DNA of 64,000 bases from positions 89,340 to 153,339 of the forward strand of contig JAHDWN010000002.1 of the NCBI GenBank assembly GCA_023382675.1, written 5' to 3'. This DNA is from Anaerolineae bacterium. Its GTDB lineage: Bacteria; Chloroflexota; Anaerolineae; Aggregatilineales; Phototrophicaceae. How positions within the stretch are numbered: the stretch's first letter is position 1; each line of letters begins with the position of its first letter. The notes under the pieces were generated by a model. That model had not been told where the DNA came from and ran no database searches. It saw only the letters and a program-made list of their open reading frames with translations. The position numbers and the translations under genes are program-made. This document shows, one piece after another, positions 16,073 through 24,687 of this stretch.

Positions 16073-17752
16073 ATGCAAGCGGTACAACCGGCCCAGGGCG
16101 AATCCCTGGTGAAGTTTCCAGAATTGGTGGCCTTGCGCAGCGAAAAATGGTTGATTGGCGCGCATATGGCCGTCGCATTCATCGCCATCTCGATTGGCGC
16201 TTTACTCGGCCCCTTCCAGGCATTCCGCCGTGCGCCGACGCTGCGCTGGGACATGCCGATCTTCTCTTATTACTATCAAGCCCTTTCAATCCATGGCGTG
16301 TTGAACGCACTGGTCTTCACCACTTTCTTCATTGTCGGCTTCAGCTACTTCACAACCCAGCGCTCCTTGCAGCGCAAACTCTGGAGCATTCCCATGGCGT
16401 GGGTTGCCTTCGCCATGATGGCGCTTGGCTTGTTGCTGGCGGGTTTCTCACTCATCACCGGGCAAGCGAACGTGCTCTACACATTCTACGCGCCGATGAT
16501 TGCGGAGCCGATCTTCTACCTCGGTCTGACGCTGGTTATCGTCGGTTCGTGGGTAGCGGGCGCGAACATTTTCATCACCTATGGGCAGTGGAAGCGCGCC
16601 CATCCCGGCGAAAAAGTGCCATTGGCAACCTATTCGATCCTCGCCAACTTCATCATGTGGATCACGTGTACGCTCGGTGTCGCCGTCGAAGTACTGTTCT
16701 TCCTGCTCCCCATCTCCCTGGGTTGGGTGGCGACGACCGATCCGCAGGTGACACGCATCCTCTTCTGGTTCTTCGGGCATCCACTGGTCTACTTCTGGCT
16801 GCTTCCAGCCTACACCTCCTGGTACACCATGATGCCCAAGCAGTATGGCGTCACACTTTTCAGCGATAACTTCGGCCGCCTCGCCTTCCTGATGATCATG
16901 ATCTTCTCCATCCCGATTGGCGTTCATCACCTGTTTTCCGATCCCGGCATTAGCGAGTTCGCCAAGGCGGCACATGCTTTCCTGACGTTCGTCGTCGCCT
17001 TCCCCAGCTTGTTGACGGCCTTCAATATCGCGGCCACGCTGGAGAAAGCCGGACGAGCACGCGGCGGGAAAGGCCTGTTTGGCTGGATACCCAAGCAAGA
17101 ATGGGGCAATCCCGTCATCGCGGCTCAGCTCTCCGGTATGATCATCTTCATCATCGGCGGCGTCACGGGCATTATGAACGCTTCGTGGAACATGAACGTG
17201 GCACTGCACAACACGTCGTGGGTGCCGGGCCACTTCCATACCACCCTCGGCGGCGCGGTCTTCCTGACCTACGTCGGCATTTTCTACTGGCTGCTGCCGA
17301 TGCTGCGCGGGCGCAAGCTCTGGAACAAAGAAATCGCGTTAGCGCAGGTCTACACCTGGCTCATCGGTATGGCGCTCTTTGGTATGTCGATGGGGCGTGC
17401 GGGCATCGAAGGCGCACCACGCCGCACAGACCTGGGCGCGCCGGGCGTCTATATCAGCGATGCCTGGGGCTTGTGGCTCAATTTATCCGCGATTGGCGGT
17501 TTCATCCTGCTCGTCAGCCTGATCCTGCTGATCGCGCAGATCATCGGCACGCTCTTCTTCTCCAAAGAAGAATATGCCGCGCCCGCGCCCGTTGAAACCA
17601 AAGCGCCAGCAGACGCGCTCGGCATTTTCGAACGCTGGCGTTTGTGGCTGCTGGTCATCGTCGTCACCAATGTGATCATGTGGGGGCCGGTGCTCATTCA
17701 GGGCTTGAACTTCAGCAACGGCTTCTGGGCAACACCATTCCAAATGCGTTAG
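16073..17752 (+). CDS. cbaA: Cytochrome c oxidase subunit I (ba3 type, B-family)
   Basis: This 559-aa polytopic protein (about 13 helices) is the catalytic subunit that reduces oxygen and pumps protons. Low-spin haem ligands lie in ALSIHGVLNALVF and WVPGHFHTTLG (the latter also has the high-spin haem ligand). CuB ligands are in FFGHPLVYFWLLPAY and the HH pair of PIGVHHLFSDPG. The absence of the A-family proton-channel signatures and the overall pattern place it with ba3 oxidases. No subunit III gene is present, as expected for this family. A terminator follows 35 bases later. Confidence 0.95.
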   Translation: MQAVQPAQGESLVKFPELVALRSEKWLIGAHMAVAFIAISIGALLGPFQAFRRAPTLRWDMPIFSYYYQALSIHGVLNALVFTTFFIVGFSYFTTQRSLQRKLWSIPMAWVAFAMMALGLLLAGFSLITGQANVLYTFYAPMIAEPIFYLGLTLVIVGSWVAGANIFITYGQWKRAHPGEKVPLATYSILANFIMWITCTLGVAVEVLFFLLPISLGWVATTDPQVTRILFWFFGHPLVYFWLLPAYTSWYTMMPKQYGVTLFSDNFGRLAFLMIMIFSIPIGVHHLFSDPGISEFAKAAHAFLTFVVAFPSLLTAFNIAATLEKAGRARGGKGLFGWIPKQEWGNPVIAAQLSGMIIFIIGGVTGIMNASWNMNVALHNTSWVPGHFHTTLGGAVFLTYVGIFYWLLPMLRGRKLWNKEIALAQVYTWLIGMALFGMSMGRAGIEGAPRRTDLGAPGVYISDAWGLWLNLSAIGGFILLVSLILLIAQIIGTLFFSKEEYAAPAPVETKAPADALGIFERWRLWLLVIVVTNVIMWGPVLIQGLNFSNGFWATPFQMR

Positions 17753-17787
17753 GCCATTTGGATCGCAGACTTGCGTGAGGGTAAGAT

Positions 17788-17827
17788 GCGGAGGCGTGTT
17801 GGCGACAGCACGCCTCCGTGCGTTTTT
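17788..17827 (+). terminator. Rho-independent terminator after the oxidase genes
   Basis: CGGAGGCGTG pairs with CACGCCTCCG across a 10-base loop, followed by TGCGTTTTT. It separates the oxidase operon from the Sco gene, which starts 12 bases later, so some read-through may supply Sco. Confidence 0.88.
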
Positions 17828-17838
17828 GAGAGGCTGGC

Positions 17839-18756
17839 ATGATGACTGCAAGATCCACATCCCCCCAAGAAAAATATACTTCACTGGCGGCGCTGGTCAT
17901 CACGACGCTCTTGTTGACCTTTGGGGCGGTGCTGCTGCTCTTCGGCATTCTTTACGTCAAGGACATGCAGACGCTGAGCGACCTGCCGAATGCGCTCTGG
18001 TCGTTCATCTGCGGCATTCCGGTCGAAAGCGGTGTGACACTGCCGCTGCTGATCATGCTGGCGCTGCTCGCCTTTGCTGGGGCGGGTCTCGCCTGGGGTT
18101 GGCAGCGCATCAGCCGTGCGCGCATGGTGCTGGCCTTCGTCACCCTGGCAGCGATCCTGCTCCTGTTCGGGCTGGTGGTTTTTCGCGCGCTCGAAGCCGC
18201 TGCAGATACCTCGTCGTCCACACAGGATGTGACCTCAACCACGGGAGCCATACACTATCTCTCCGCGCCGCGCCTGCTCAGCGATTTCACGCTCACCGAC
18301 AATGAGAACAAGCCGTTGAGCCTGAGCGACCTTGAAGGGCGTTATACCCTGCTCTTCTTCGGCTATCTACACTGCCCGGATTTTTGCCCGACGACCCTCG
18401 CGCGCATGCGCCAGGTCTACACCGCGCTGGGAGAAGATGCCGATCGACTGAATATTCTTTTCATCAGTGTGGATGGGGAACGCGACACGCCTGAGGCGCT
18501 CGCTACGTATCTCAGCCGCTTTGACCCCGCCTTCATCGGGATGCGTGGCGAACGCACGGTGCTGGCGCAAATCACGCCGGATTACGCCCTGTCGTACAGC
18601 CTCGGCGACCCTGATGAGAACGGCGATTATTCAGTCAGTCACTCGGTGCAGACTTACCTGATCGATCCCGAACGCCGCTTGCACGCCATCATCGATTATG
18701 GCACACCCGCCGCAGACATTGTCGAAGCGCTGCGGGCGCTCTGGTCGTCGAGTTAA
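17839..18756 (+). CDS. sco: Sco1/SenC-family copper chaperone with N-terminal membrane helices
   Basis: The protein (305 aa) has three hydrophobic helices in the first 120 residues followed by a Sco thioredoxin fold. Copper ligands are the CPDFC pair (about residue 180, in FFGYLHCPDFCPTTLARM) and the distal histidine of SVSHSVQTYLID (about 268). Sco proteins deliver copper to the CuA site of oxidase subunit II, which is encoded 1.8 kb upstream. Most Sco proteins have one membrane anchor, so three are unusual. GAGAGG sits 5 bases before the ATG. Its stop codon overlaps the stop of the convergent receiver gene in a shared TTAA. Confidence 0.92.
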   Translation: MMTARSTSPQEKYTSLAALVITTLLLTFGAVLLLFGILYVKDMQTLSDLPNALWSFICGIPVESGVTLPLLIMLALLAFAGAGLAWGWQRISRARMVLAFVTLAAILLLFGLVVFRALEAAADTSSSTQDVTSTTGAIHYLSAPRLLSDFTLTDNENKPLSLSDLEGRYTLLFFGYLHCPDFCPTTLARMRQVYTALGEDADRLNILFISVDGERDTPEALATYLSRFDPAFIGMRGERTVLAQITPDYALSYSLGDPDENGDYSVSHSVQTYLIDPERRLHAIIDYGTPAADIVEALRALWSSS

Positions 18757-19139
18757 GCATCAACACGGGCGTGCGTCTGCTCAAGCAGGCGTGTGAATTG
18801 ATCAATCGTCCAGGGCTTTTTGACCCACTGAAAATCGAGGCTGTCGCTCAACTCGCTGGTGGATGGCCTCTGATAGGCTGACATGAAAACGATGCGCGAG
18901 TCGATATGCAAGGCGCGGATGCGCTTCGCCACGCCAATACCATCCATCTCGCCTGGCACGCGCACATCGAGCAGGAACAAGTCAACCTCAGCCCCGCTTT
19001 TCTCAATATAGCGCAGCGTATCGTCACTGTTGGTGAACTGAACAACTTCGCTTTCGGGTTCCAAAACAGTGAGGAGATCGAGCACGGTATCTTTGAGTGC
19101 CAGATCATCCTCAAGATGGAGTATCAAGAGCCTTCGCAT
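18753..19139 (-). CDS. Single-domain response regulator (CheY-like receiver)
   Basis: The protein is 128 aa and consists only of a receiver domain. The acidic pair is in HLEDD (residues 11-12), the phosphoacceptor is Asp58 in FLLDVRVPG, the switch serine lies in FMSA (87) and the conserved lysine in KKPW (108). There is no output domain, so it probably signals by protein contact or within a phosphorelay. The histidine kinase at 19388 is divergently transcribed 248 bases away and is a likely partner, which is inference. Confidence 0.92.
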   Translation of the reverse strand: MRRLLILHLEDDLALKDTVLDLLTVLEPESEVVQFTNSDDTLRYIEKSGAEVDLFLLDVRVPGEMDGIGVAKRIRALHIDSRIVFMSAYQRPSTSELSDSLDFQWVKKPWTIDQFTRLLEQTHARVDA

Positions 19140-19387
19140 TAGCGTCTTCTCCTATGGCAGCCAAGGCGGTATTGACGCTTTCATTATCACATAACAACAT
19201 CTAAGGATCTGCAAATTTGATTGATGATCGGTGAAATTTCCATGAATAAAGAATTCCATACTCATCTGTGAGGATAATTTTACATATTGAAGGATTGCTT
19301 ATGACTTTCGGCTTGTATTCCAGCCTACGATCTAAGTGATGGAAGTCTATCCTGTGAGTGTTTGTAGAACAGGGCGCTGGAAATCTG

Positions 19388-21571
19388 GTGAAGCTACGAA
19401 GCAATCTCCTGCGGTTTCTATATCCAAGAGTGCGCACACGGGTGATCACGCCGTTTCTGCTCGCGATCATTCTGATCGCAGGAGTCGGGGTATTCACCGT
19501 CACTCGGCTGGTCGCCGGCAGTTTGCAGGAGCGCTTCCATAACCAGTTGTTTGATAGCGCGAATGCGGCCAGCAACACCGTGGTCGGCATTGAGGAGCAG
19601 CTTCTGGCAACGCTGCGGGCCATGGTGTTTACGCAGGGCGTGGGCGAGGCAGTCGTGTCTCAAGACCTGCCGCAGTTGGATACGCTGCTCCGCCCCATCG
19701 CCGCCAATGATGCGCTCGACGAGCTGAACCTCTACACCGCCGACGGCCAGGGCATCTTCCGCTTGCGCCGCATCAGCACCATTGGCGCTTCAAGCCAGGC
19801 ATATGATATGCCTGATGCCCTGAATGTTCAGGCGTGGCGTGGCGCAATCCGCGCTGCCACATCCGAAACAGACACACTCGGCGATAAGTTTGCCGATCTG
19901 GTCACTATTGAAGATACCCCCTTCATGTTCATCAGCGCACCGGCACTGGCAGAAGACGGCACCGTCATCGGCGGCATCAGCGCGGGCGTCAGAATCGATG
20001 GCCTCACACTCCAGCTGGCTGCCCAGGCGCTGTCTTCCGTCGCGCTCCTGGACAATAATGGGCATGTACTTGGCAATGCTTTCCGAGCCGTGAGCAATGA
20101 GCAGCTTCAGCTAGATGCCGCTGCGGCAGCCACTCTCAGCGCCACCACGGAAGCGACCAGCCCGATCATCGAGAAAGATTTGAACGGCATTCCCTACCAA
20201 CTGCTCTATGCGCCTTTCAAAGTGCGCAGTGAGCCAATCGGTCTGTTGATAGTGGGACTGCCGACAAACTTCATTGTCGAGCAAACTGGCGTGAGTCGCG
20301 ATCTGACCGCCGTGCTGTTTGCGGTGCTGTTTGTCGTCGTCTCGCTGGCCGGCATCACCGTCGCCAGGACGATCACCAGCCCACTGCAGCAGTTGGCAGC
20401 GACCGCACACGCCGTCATGCGCGGCGATCTGAGCAAGCGGGCTGGCTTGCGTACACCTGATGAACTGGGTGCGGTCAGCCGATCTGTCGACCACATGATC
20501 GACGAACTGCTCGGCAGCAAACAGCAGGTCGAGGAGTTGTACGAGACTCAGCGCGAGATTGCGGCGCAGCGCGAGGCAGTCCTGGCAAACATCAGCGACG
20601 CGGTAGTCGTACAGGACAACATCGGCGCAATTCTTCTGGCAAACGACTCCGCACGCTCGTTGATGCAAGAGTTCATGCGCGATGACGAAGACAAGAAGGT
20701 GTTTTACGCGCTGCTGACTCCGGCAACTGCCCCCTTCGAACCACGTATGGTTGAACTCAACGACAAGCATTTCAGCGTGCTCGCATCGCCGATCACGATG
20801 CCGACAGGTGGCACAGTTGGCCGCGTAACGGTCTTTCGCGATGTGACCGTGCTCGTGCAAGCGGAACGGCTCAAGGACGAACTCGTGATGCAGATGTCGC
20901 ACGAGCTGCGAACGCCGCTGACCGTGCTGCGTGGCAACATCGAGCTGCTGCGCATGTTGGAAATGCGCAATCTGAGCGCGAAGGGTGTTTCGTTTCTCAA
21001 CAAGACCGTTGAGCATATGGGCACGCTGGAGCGTCTCATCAATCAAGTCGTCGATGTCAGCAGCATCCAGGCGGGCCGCTATGACATGCATCGCCAGTCA
21101 TTGGATCTGAACGACATTCTGAAAGACCGCATTGAAGTCTGGCGGACACACATGGAGGCGCGTGAACTGCACTTCAGCGCTGAACTGCCCGAACAGCCAT
21201 TGCCCATGATTGGCGACCCGTCGCGACTCGGCGAAGTGGTCGATCATGTATTGCGGAATGCCTACAGTTATACGCTTCCCGGCGGCGCTGTCAACCTGCG
21301 CGCGGGTCGTGAGAACGGGCATGTTTGTATCATGGTCCAGGATTCGGGCGTCGGCATTCAAGCGCATGAAATCGAGCGGGTGTTTGATCGCCTGTATCGA
21401 GGCACCGCCGCCGAGGCTGGCCCGACCGACAGCCGAGGTTTGGGCCTGGGTCTCTATCTCACCAAACACATTGTCGAGCAGCACGCAGGTACGATTCACC
21501 TGGATAGTGTTCCTGACCGGGGGACGGTCGTTCACGTCGAGCTGCCAGCCGCAACGAGCGGAATGCGCTAG
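19388..21571 (+). CDS. Membrane sensor histidine kinase with extracytoplasmic sensor, HAMP and PAS domains
   Basis: This 727-aa kinase has a membrane helix (about residues 15-40), an extracytoplasmic Cache-like sensor of about 250 residues, a second helix (VLFAVLFVVVSLAGITVART), HAMP (about 330-385), a PAS domain (about 395-490), HisKA with MSHELRTPLTVLRGN (phospho-His about 504) and HATPase_c with an N box (VLRNAYSYT), DSGVGI and GLGLGL. The ligand is unknown. GTG at 19388 is preferred because GGA lies upstream and a basic stretch and helix follow directly; GTG at 19358 is the alternative. The Thr/Pro-rich secreted protein begins 5 bases downstream. Confidence 0.9.
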   Translation: MKLRSNLLRFLYPRVRTRVITPFLLAIILIAGVGVFTVTRLVAGSLQERFHNQLFDSANAASNTVVGIEEQLLATLRAMVFTQGVGEAVVSQDLPQLDTLLRPIAANDALDELNLYTADGQGIFRLRRISTIGASSQAYDMPDALNVQAWRGAIRAATSETDTLGDKFADLVTIEDTPFMFISAPALAEDGTVIGGISAGVRIDGLTLQLAAQALSSVALLDNNGHVLGNAFRAVSNEQLQLDAAAAATLSATTEATSPIIEKDLNGIPYQLLYAPFKVRSEPIGLLIVGLPTNFIVEQTGVSRDLTAVLFAVLFVVVSLAGITVARTITSPLQQLAATAHAVMRGDLSKRAGLRTPDELGAVSRSVDHMIDELLGSKQQVEELYETQREIAAQREAVLANISDAVVVQDNIGAILLANDSARSLMQEFMRDDEDKKVFYALLTPATAPFEPRMVELNDKHFSVLASPITMPTGGTVGRVTVFRDVTVLVQAERLKDELVMQMSHELRTPLTVLRGNIELLRMLEMRNLSAKGVSFLNKTVEHMGTLERLINQVVDVSSIQAGRYDMHRQSLDLNDILKDRIEVWRTHMEARELHFSAELPEQPLPMIGDPSRLGEVVDHVLRNAYSYTLPGGAVNLRAGRENGHVCIMVQDSGVGIQAHEIERVFDRLYRGTAAEAGPTDSRGLGLGLYLTKHIVEQHAGTIHLDSVPDRGTVVHVELPAATSGMR

Positions 21572-21576
21572 GGCCT

Positions 21577-23331
21577 ATGGATAAGCAGCACGCGATCATC
21601 GAGGGTCGCCAACGGGGTAAGAGTGCGCTGCTCATACTGCCGGTGCTGCTCGCGGTGACGATCTTCTTCTGCGCACAATTGGGCGTAGCGATGGTGCGCC
21701 CCACAGCACTCGATGCAGACGTCGAAGCACACGAAACTGCCGATTACGGCCCGTGGCTCCGCGACGTGTTCGCCCCCTTGAATCTAGCGCTTGGCACGGC
21801 TGTCGTTCACGACGCAGATGCAGGCGGCCTCGCCCCGCCGCCCCTGGTTGTCGCTGCGGCGCCAACGCGCGAGCCGCTGGACGCCACTCTCGACGCACTC
21901 TGGCAAACCGCGACCGCAATACTTGCGCCCCAGGCCGCCACCAGCAGCCCGACACCGACGCCAACCGCAACCGAGACTGTCGAGAGAGTCGGAATACAAA
22001 TGCCGGTTTCGCCAACGGCATCGGCGACGCCATTACCGTCAGCGACACCGTCGCCGACCTTGACAAGCACGCCTACGTCTACATCAACCTGGACGCCGTC
22101 GCCGACACCAACGGACACGCCGCCGCCACCGACAGACACCGCAGCGCCATCTGCCAGTCCGACAAGCACGGTCACAGCCAGTCCCACGCCAACGCCCACG
22201 CCCGTGCCTACCAGCGTCGTTATCGTGCCGACTCCTCCGAACACATTGGCGCCGATCCCGCCATCGACGCCGCTACCGCCTCCGCCTCCGGCGGCAGCGG
22301 ATCTGGGCTTGCTGAATATTCAGTTGGTTGGCGCTGCTGTCGAAGGCCAGTCAGCCAACTTACAGATTACCTGGGGCAACTACGGGCCGAGCAACGTCAG
22401 TCAAATCGACCTTGATGTGATCATCCCGGAGCGGTTGTCGATTAACGGCGCGCCTGGGCCGACCACCAGCCGGTTTGTGATCCCCGGCCCGTTTGCGCCG
22501 GGAACGCAGACAATGTCGAATTTCATAGCCACTTTCAACTCAGGGTCAGCCGGCCAGGTGCTGATGGTCAACGTCGTCTTGAATCCGGTTGGTGTTACTG
22601 ATCCTATCCTGGGTAATAACGTCGGCAGCGTTGGTTTCGCGGTTGCCCTGCCCAGCGCAACCCCGACAGCCACGAATACGCTGCCGCCAGGTGTTACCCC
22701 GACCGTCACGCCAACCCCAACCGAGACTTCGACACCTACCGCAACGACAACGCCAACCGAGACCTCGACACCTACAGCAACGGCAACGCTAACGCCAACT
22801 GCAACGCCGACGAATACACCTGTGCCGACGCCAACAGAGACATATCTTCCGGCCTCCTGCCCGCCCGGCGAGCCTGATGTTGGCTTCCCGGACAACACCA
22901 TCTGCTCGGTTGGTCTGGGGACGGCGCTGGTGGTCGATCTGGGCGGTGCTCCCATCACGACCCACCCTGGATTCGATCTCGTATCCTATGAGATGAGCAG
23001 CTCGTCCAATCCGGGTTACATTCTGCTGGATCTCACCGTCATCCAGGTCGGCACCAGCGCCAGCGGCCCCTGGTACACCGTCATGAACTGGGGCGATAAC
23101 ATCCTCGACGCCAACACCAGCATCGGTCAGGCCGGCTATGGCGCCTCAGGTGAACCGAACGAGCAGCTCATCCCGATGGTCGTCCCCGTGCTTTATGATG
23201 GCAACGGCCTGATCACCGGGATCGCAATTGATGTCGATGCGGTTGCGCCGCCAGGCACATATCAATACGTCAGAGTCATCGGTATGAACGCGACCGCATC
23301 AGAGGTCGATGCCGTTCATATGCTGCCGTAG
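21577..23331 (+). CDS. Secreted or membrane-anchored Thr/Pro-rich protein with CARDB/DUF11-like domain
   Basis: The protein (584 aa) has an N-terminal hydrophobic helix (about residues 16-38) and long Thr/Pro/Ser-rich spacers (about 125-235 and 355-425), likely extended and perhaps glycosylated. Between them is an Ig-like CARDB/DUF11-type domain (LQITWGNYGPSNVSQIDLDV). The C-terminal ~160 residues form a separate beta-rich domain (SYEMSSSSNPGYILLDLTVI). It appears to be translated together with the upstream kinase (5-base gap). The function is unknown; an envelope-associated accessory or adhesive protein fits the layout. Confidence 0.75.
   Translation: MDKQHAIIEGRQRGKSALLILPVLLAVTIFFCAQLGVAMVRPTALDADVEAHETADYGPWLRDVFAPLNLALGTAVVHDADAGGLAPPPLVVAAAPTREPLDATLDALWQTATAILAPQAATSSPTPTPTATETVERVGIQMPVSPTASATPLPSATPSPTLTSTPTSTSTWTPSPTPTDTPPPPTDTAAPSASPTSTVTASPTPTPTPVPTSVVIVPTPPNTLAPIPPSTPLPPPPPAAADLGLLNIQLVGAAVEGQSANLQITWGNYGPSNVSQIDLDVIIPERLSINGAPGPTTSRFVIPGPFAPGTQTMSNFIATFNSGSAGQVLMVNVVLNPVGVTDPILGNNVGSVGFAVALPSATPTATNTLPPGVTPTVTPTPTETSTPTATTTPTETSTPTATATLTPTATPTNTPVPTPTETYLPASCPPGEPDVGFPDNTICSVGLGTALVVDLGGAPITTHPGFDLVSYEMSSSSNPGYILLDLTVIQVGTSASGPWYTVMNWGDNILDANTSIGQAGYGASGEPNEQLIPMVVPVLYDGNGLITGIAIDVDAVAPPGTYQYVRVIGMNATASEVDAVHMLP
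22717..22788 (+). repeat. Two tandem 36-bp units in a Thr/Pro-rich linker
   Basis: Units 22717-22752 and 22753-22788 differ at three positions and encode PTETSTPTATTT and PTETSTPTATAT. They lie in the second linker of the secreted protein and could expand or contract. Confidence 0.7.
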
Positions 23332-23643
23332 CCGCACCGTTCATGCCATAGCCGTCGGCCAAATCTGCAATCGGACGATTACGGTGCAGCGGTCGCCAGG
23401 TTCAGCCGGTCAGACGCCCGTTATAGACCGCACCGTCCGGGCGTCAGAGCTGTCCCCAGCCCCAGGCAACAATATCGCTTCCACATCCTTCAACATCCCC
23501 AGCAGCTAACCTGCCGCTACGTGACGATCATCACCATAAATCCACGCCATTTGGTAATACCTCGCGCGGCCTGCCTGTTCTATAGTGCGAATGTAGACTG
23601 GTAACGGAATCTTTAGTTGTCTCAAATTAGTGGAGGCAAAAGA
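23332..23643. other. Intergenic stretch without a recognisable gene
   Basis: About 310 bases separate the Thr/Pro-rich protein from the CBS gene. I see no supported coding frame. A TATAGT at 23581-23586 could be a -10 box for the CBS gene, giving a leader of about 50 bases, but there is no matching -35. Confidence 0.5.
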
Positions 23644-24081
23644 ATGCTATCTGAATTGAAGATCGGTGAAATGATGACTCGCGATGTCATCAGCGTCCTG
23701 CCGGAAGCCAAACTCAATGCCGCGCAGGAGATCATGGAAGAATACGGCATTCGCCATCTTCCTGTGGTCGAACACGGCAAGCTGGTGGGGATCGTCAGCA
23801 AGGGCGACATCCGCGAGGCGCGGCCCTCAGACGCGACAACCTTGAGTGTATGGGAAGTCAACTATTTGTGGGACACGCTCAAAGTCAAAGAAGTCATGAC
23901 GACCAAGGTTTTGACTGTCTCACCCGATCAACCGCTGTTGGAGGCGCTGCGCATCATGGTCGCGCGTAAATTCAGCAGCCTGCCTGTCGTGACGGATGGT
24001 GTGCTCGTCGGCATCATCACCGAGACGGACATCTTCAACAAGCTGATTACGCTGATCGAAGGAGAAACCACCCCCGCGTGA
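23644..24081 (+). CDS. CBS-pair domain protein
   Basis: The protein (145 aa) consists of two CBS motifs: EMMTRDVISVLPEAKLNAAQ through GIVSKGDIREA, and VMTTKVLTVSPDQPLLEALR through GIITETDIFNKL. CBS pairs bind adenine nucleotides and usually regulate a partner in trans when they stand alone. The ATG at 23644 is fixed by GGAGG 7 bases upstream; a TTG nine codons earlier lacks one. A second CBS protein follows 38 bases later, so the two may form a hetero-assembly. Confidence 0.92.
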   Translation: MLSELKIGEMMTRDVISVLPEAKLNAAQEIMEEYGIRHLPVVEHGKLVGIVSKGDIREARPSDATTLSVWEVNYLWDTLKVKEVMTTKVLTVSPDQPLLEALRIMVARKFSSLPVVTDGVLVGIITETDIFNKLITLIEGETTPA

Positions 24082-24119
24082 GCTATCGCGCCGCCTGGAG
24101 GAGCTGAAGGGAACGTGCC

Positions 24120-24605
24120 ATGCATGTTGCAGACATCATGACCAGTGCGCCTGTCACGATTGAGCAAGGAGCATCGGTCACGCGAGCATTTCAACTCATG
24201 CTCGATAACGAATACCAGCAGCTCCCCGTCCTGAGCGAACGTGGTCACCTAGTGGGCGTGATTCATCAACGTGACTGCCGCTGTGCGCTTGGGCTTCCAG
24301 AGCCACGGGCAGCCAATTGCGGACCTGAAACCGCCATTGACACGCGAATCTCGCCCCCAAAGACCCTATGGGTGCAGCATTACATGCAGCCTGCGCCCAT
24401 CGTCGTCGAGCCAGAAACCCCGGTTCACGAAGCCGCCCGCCTCATGACAACCCATCACGTCCGCGCGCTGCCCGTCATGCGCGGCGAAACGCTGGTCGGC
24501 ATCGTGACCGTCTCCGACCTCCTGATTGCGTTCATGCGCCTGTTGCGCAGCAGCGAGACACACACCGATAAGATCGATGTCAGCAAACGCTGGCGAATGG
24601 CCTGA
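24120..24605 (+). CDS. Second CBS-pair domain protein
   Basis: This 161-aa protein again has two CBS motifs (DIMTSAPVTIEQGASVTRAF through GVIHQRDCRCA, and YMQPAPIVVEPETPVHEAAR through GIVTVSDLLIAF) linked by a longer, more divergent insertion. It is not a recent duplicate of the neighbour. AAGGGA lies 7 bases before the ATG. The downstream alpha-galactosidase starts 82 bases after its stop and may be in the same transcript; the metabolic link is unknown. Confidence 0.9.
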   Translation: MHVADIMTSAPVTIEQGASVTRAFQLMLDNEYQQLPVLSERGHLVGVIHQRDCRCALGLPEPRAANCGPETAIDTRISPPKTLWVQHYMQPAPIVVEPETPVHEAARLMTTHHVRALPVMRGETLVGIVTVSDLLIAFMRLLRSSETHTDKIDVSKRWRMA

Positions 24606-24687
24606 AAAACCGACCCAACCGCTACCGCTTCTTGAACATCTGTGTTTCAATATCCCCGAAACCGGGAATCATCAAGAAGCTCATACC

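Noticed and set aside
18753-21571. Classical co-transcribed two-component operon
   Set aside because: The receiver and the kinase are divergently transcribed and the receiver lacks an output domain; pairing is only a possibility.
22717-22788. CRISPR-like short repeats
   Set aside because: The two adjacent units encode Thr/Pro linker sequence inside a gene, with no spacers and no cas genes.
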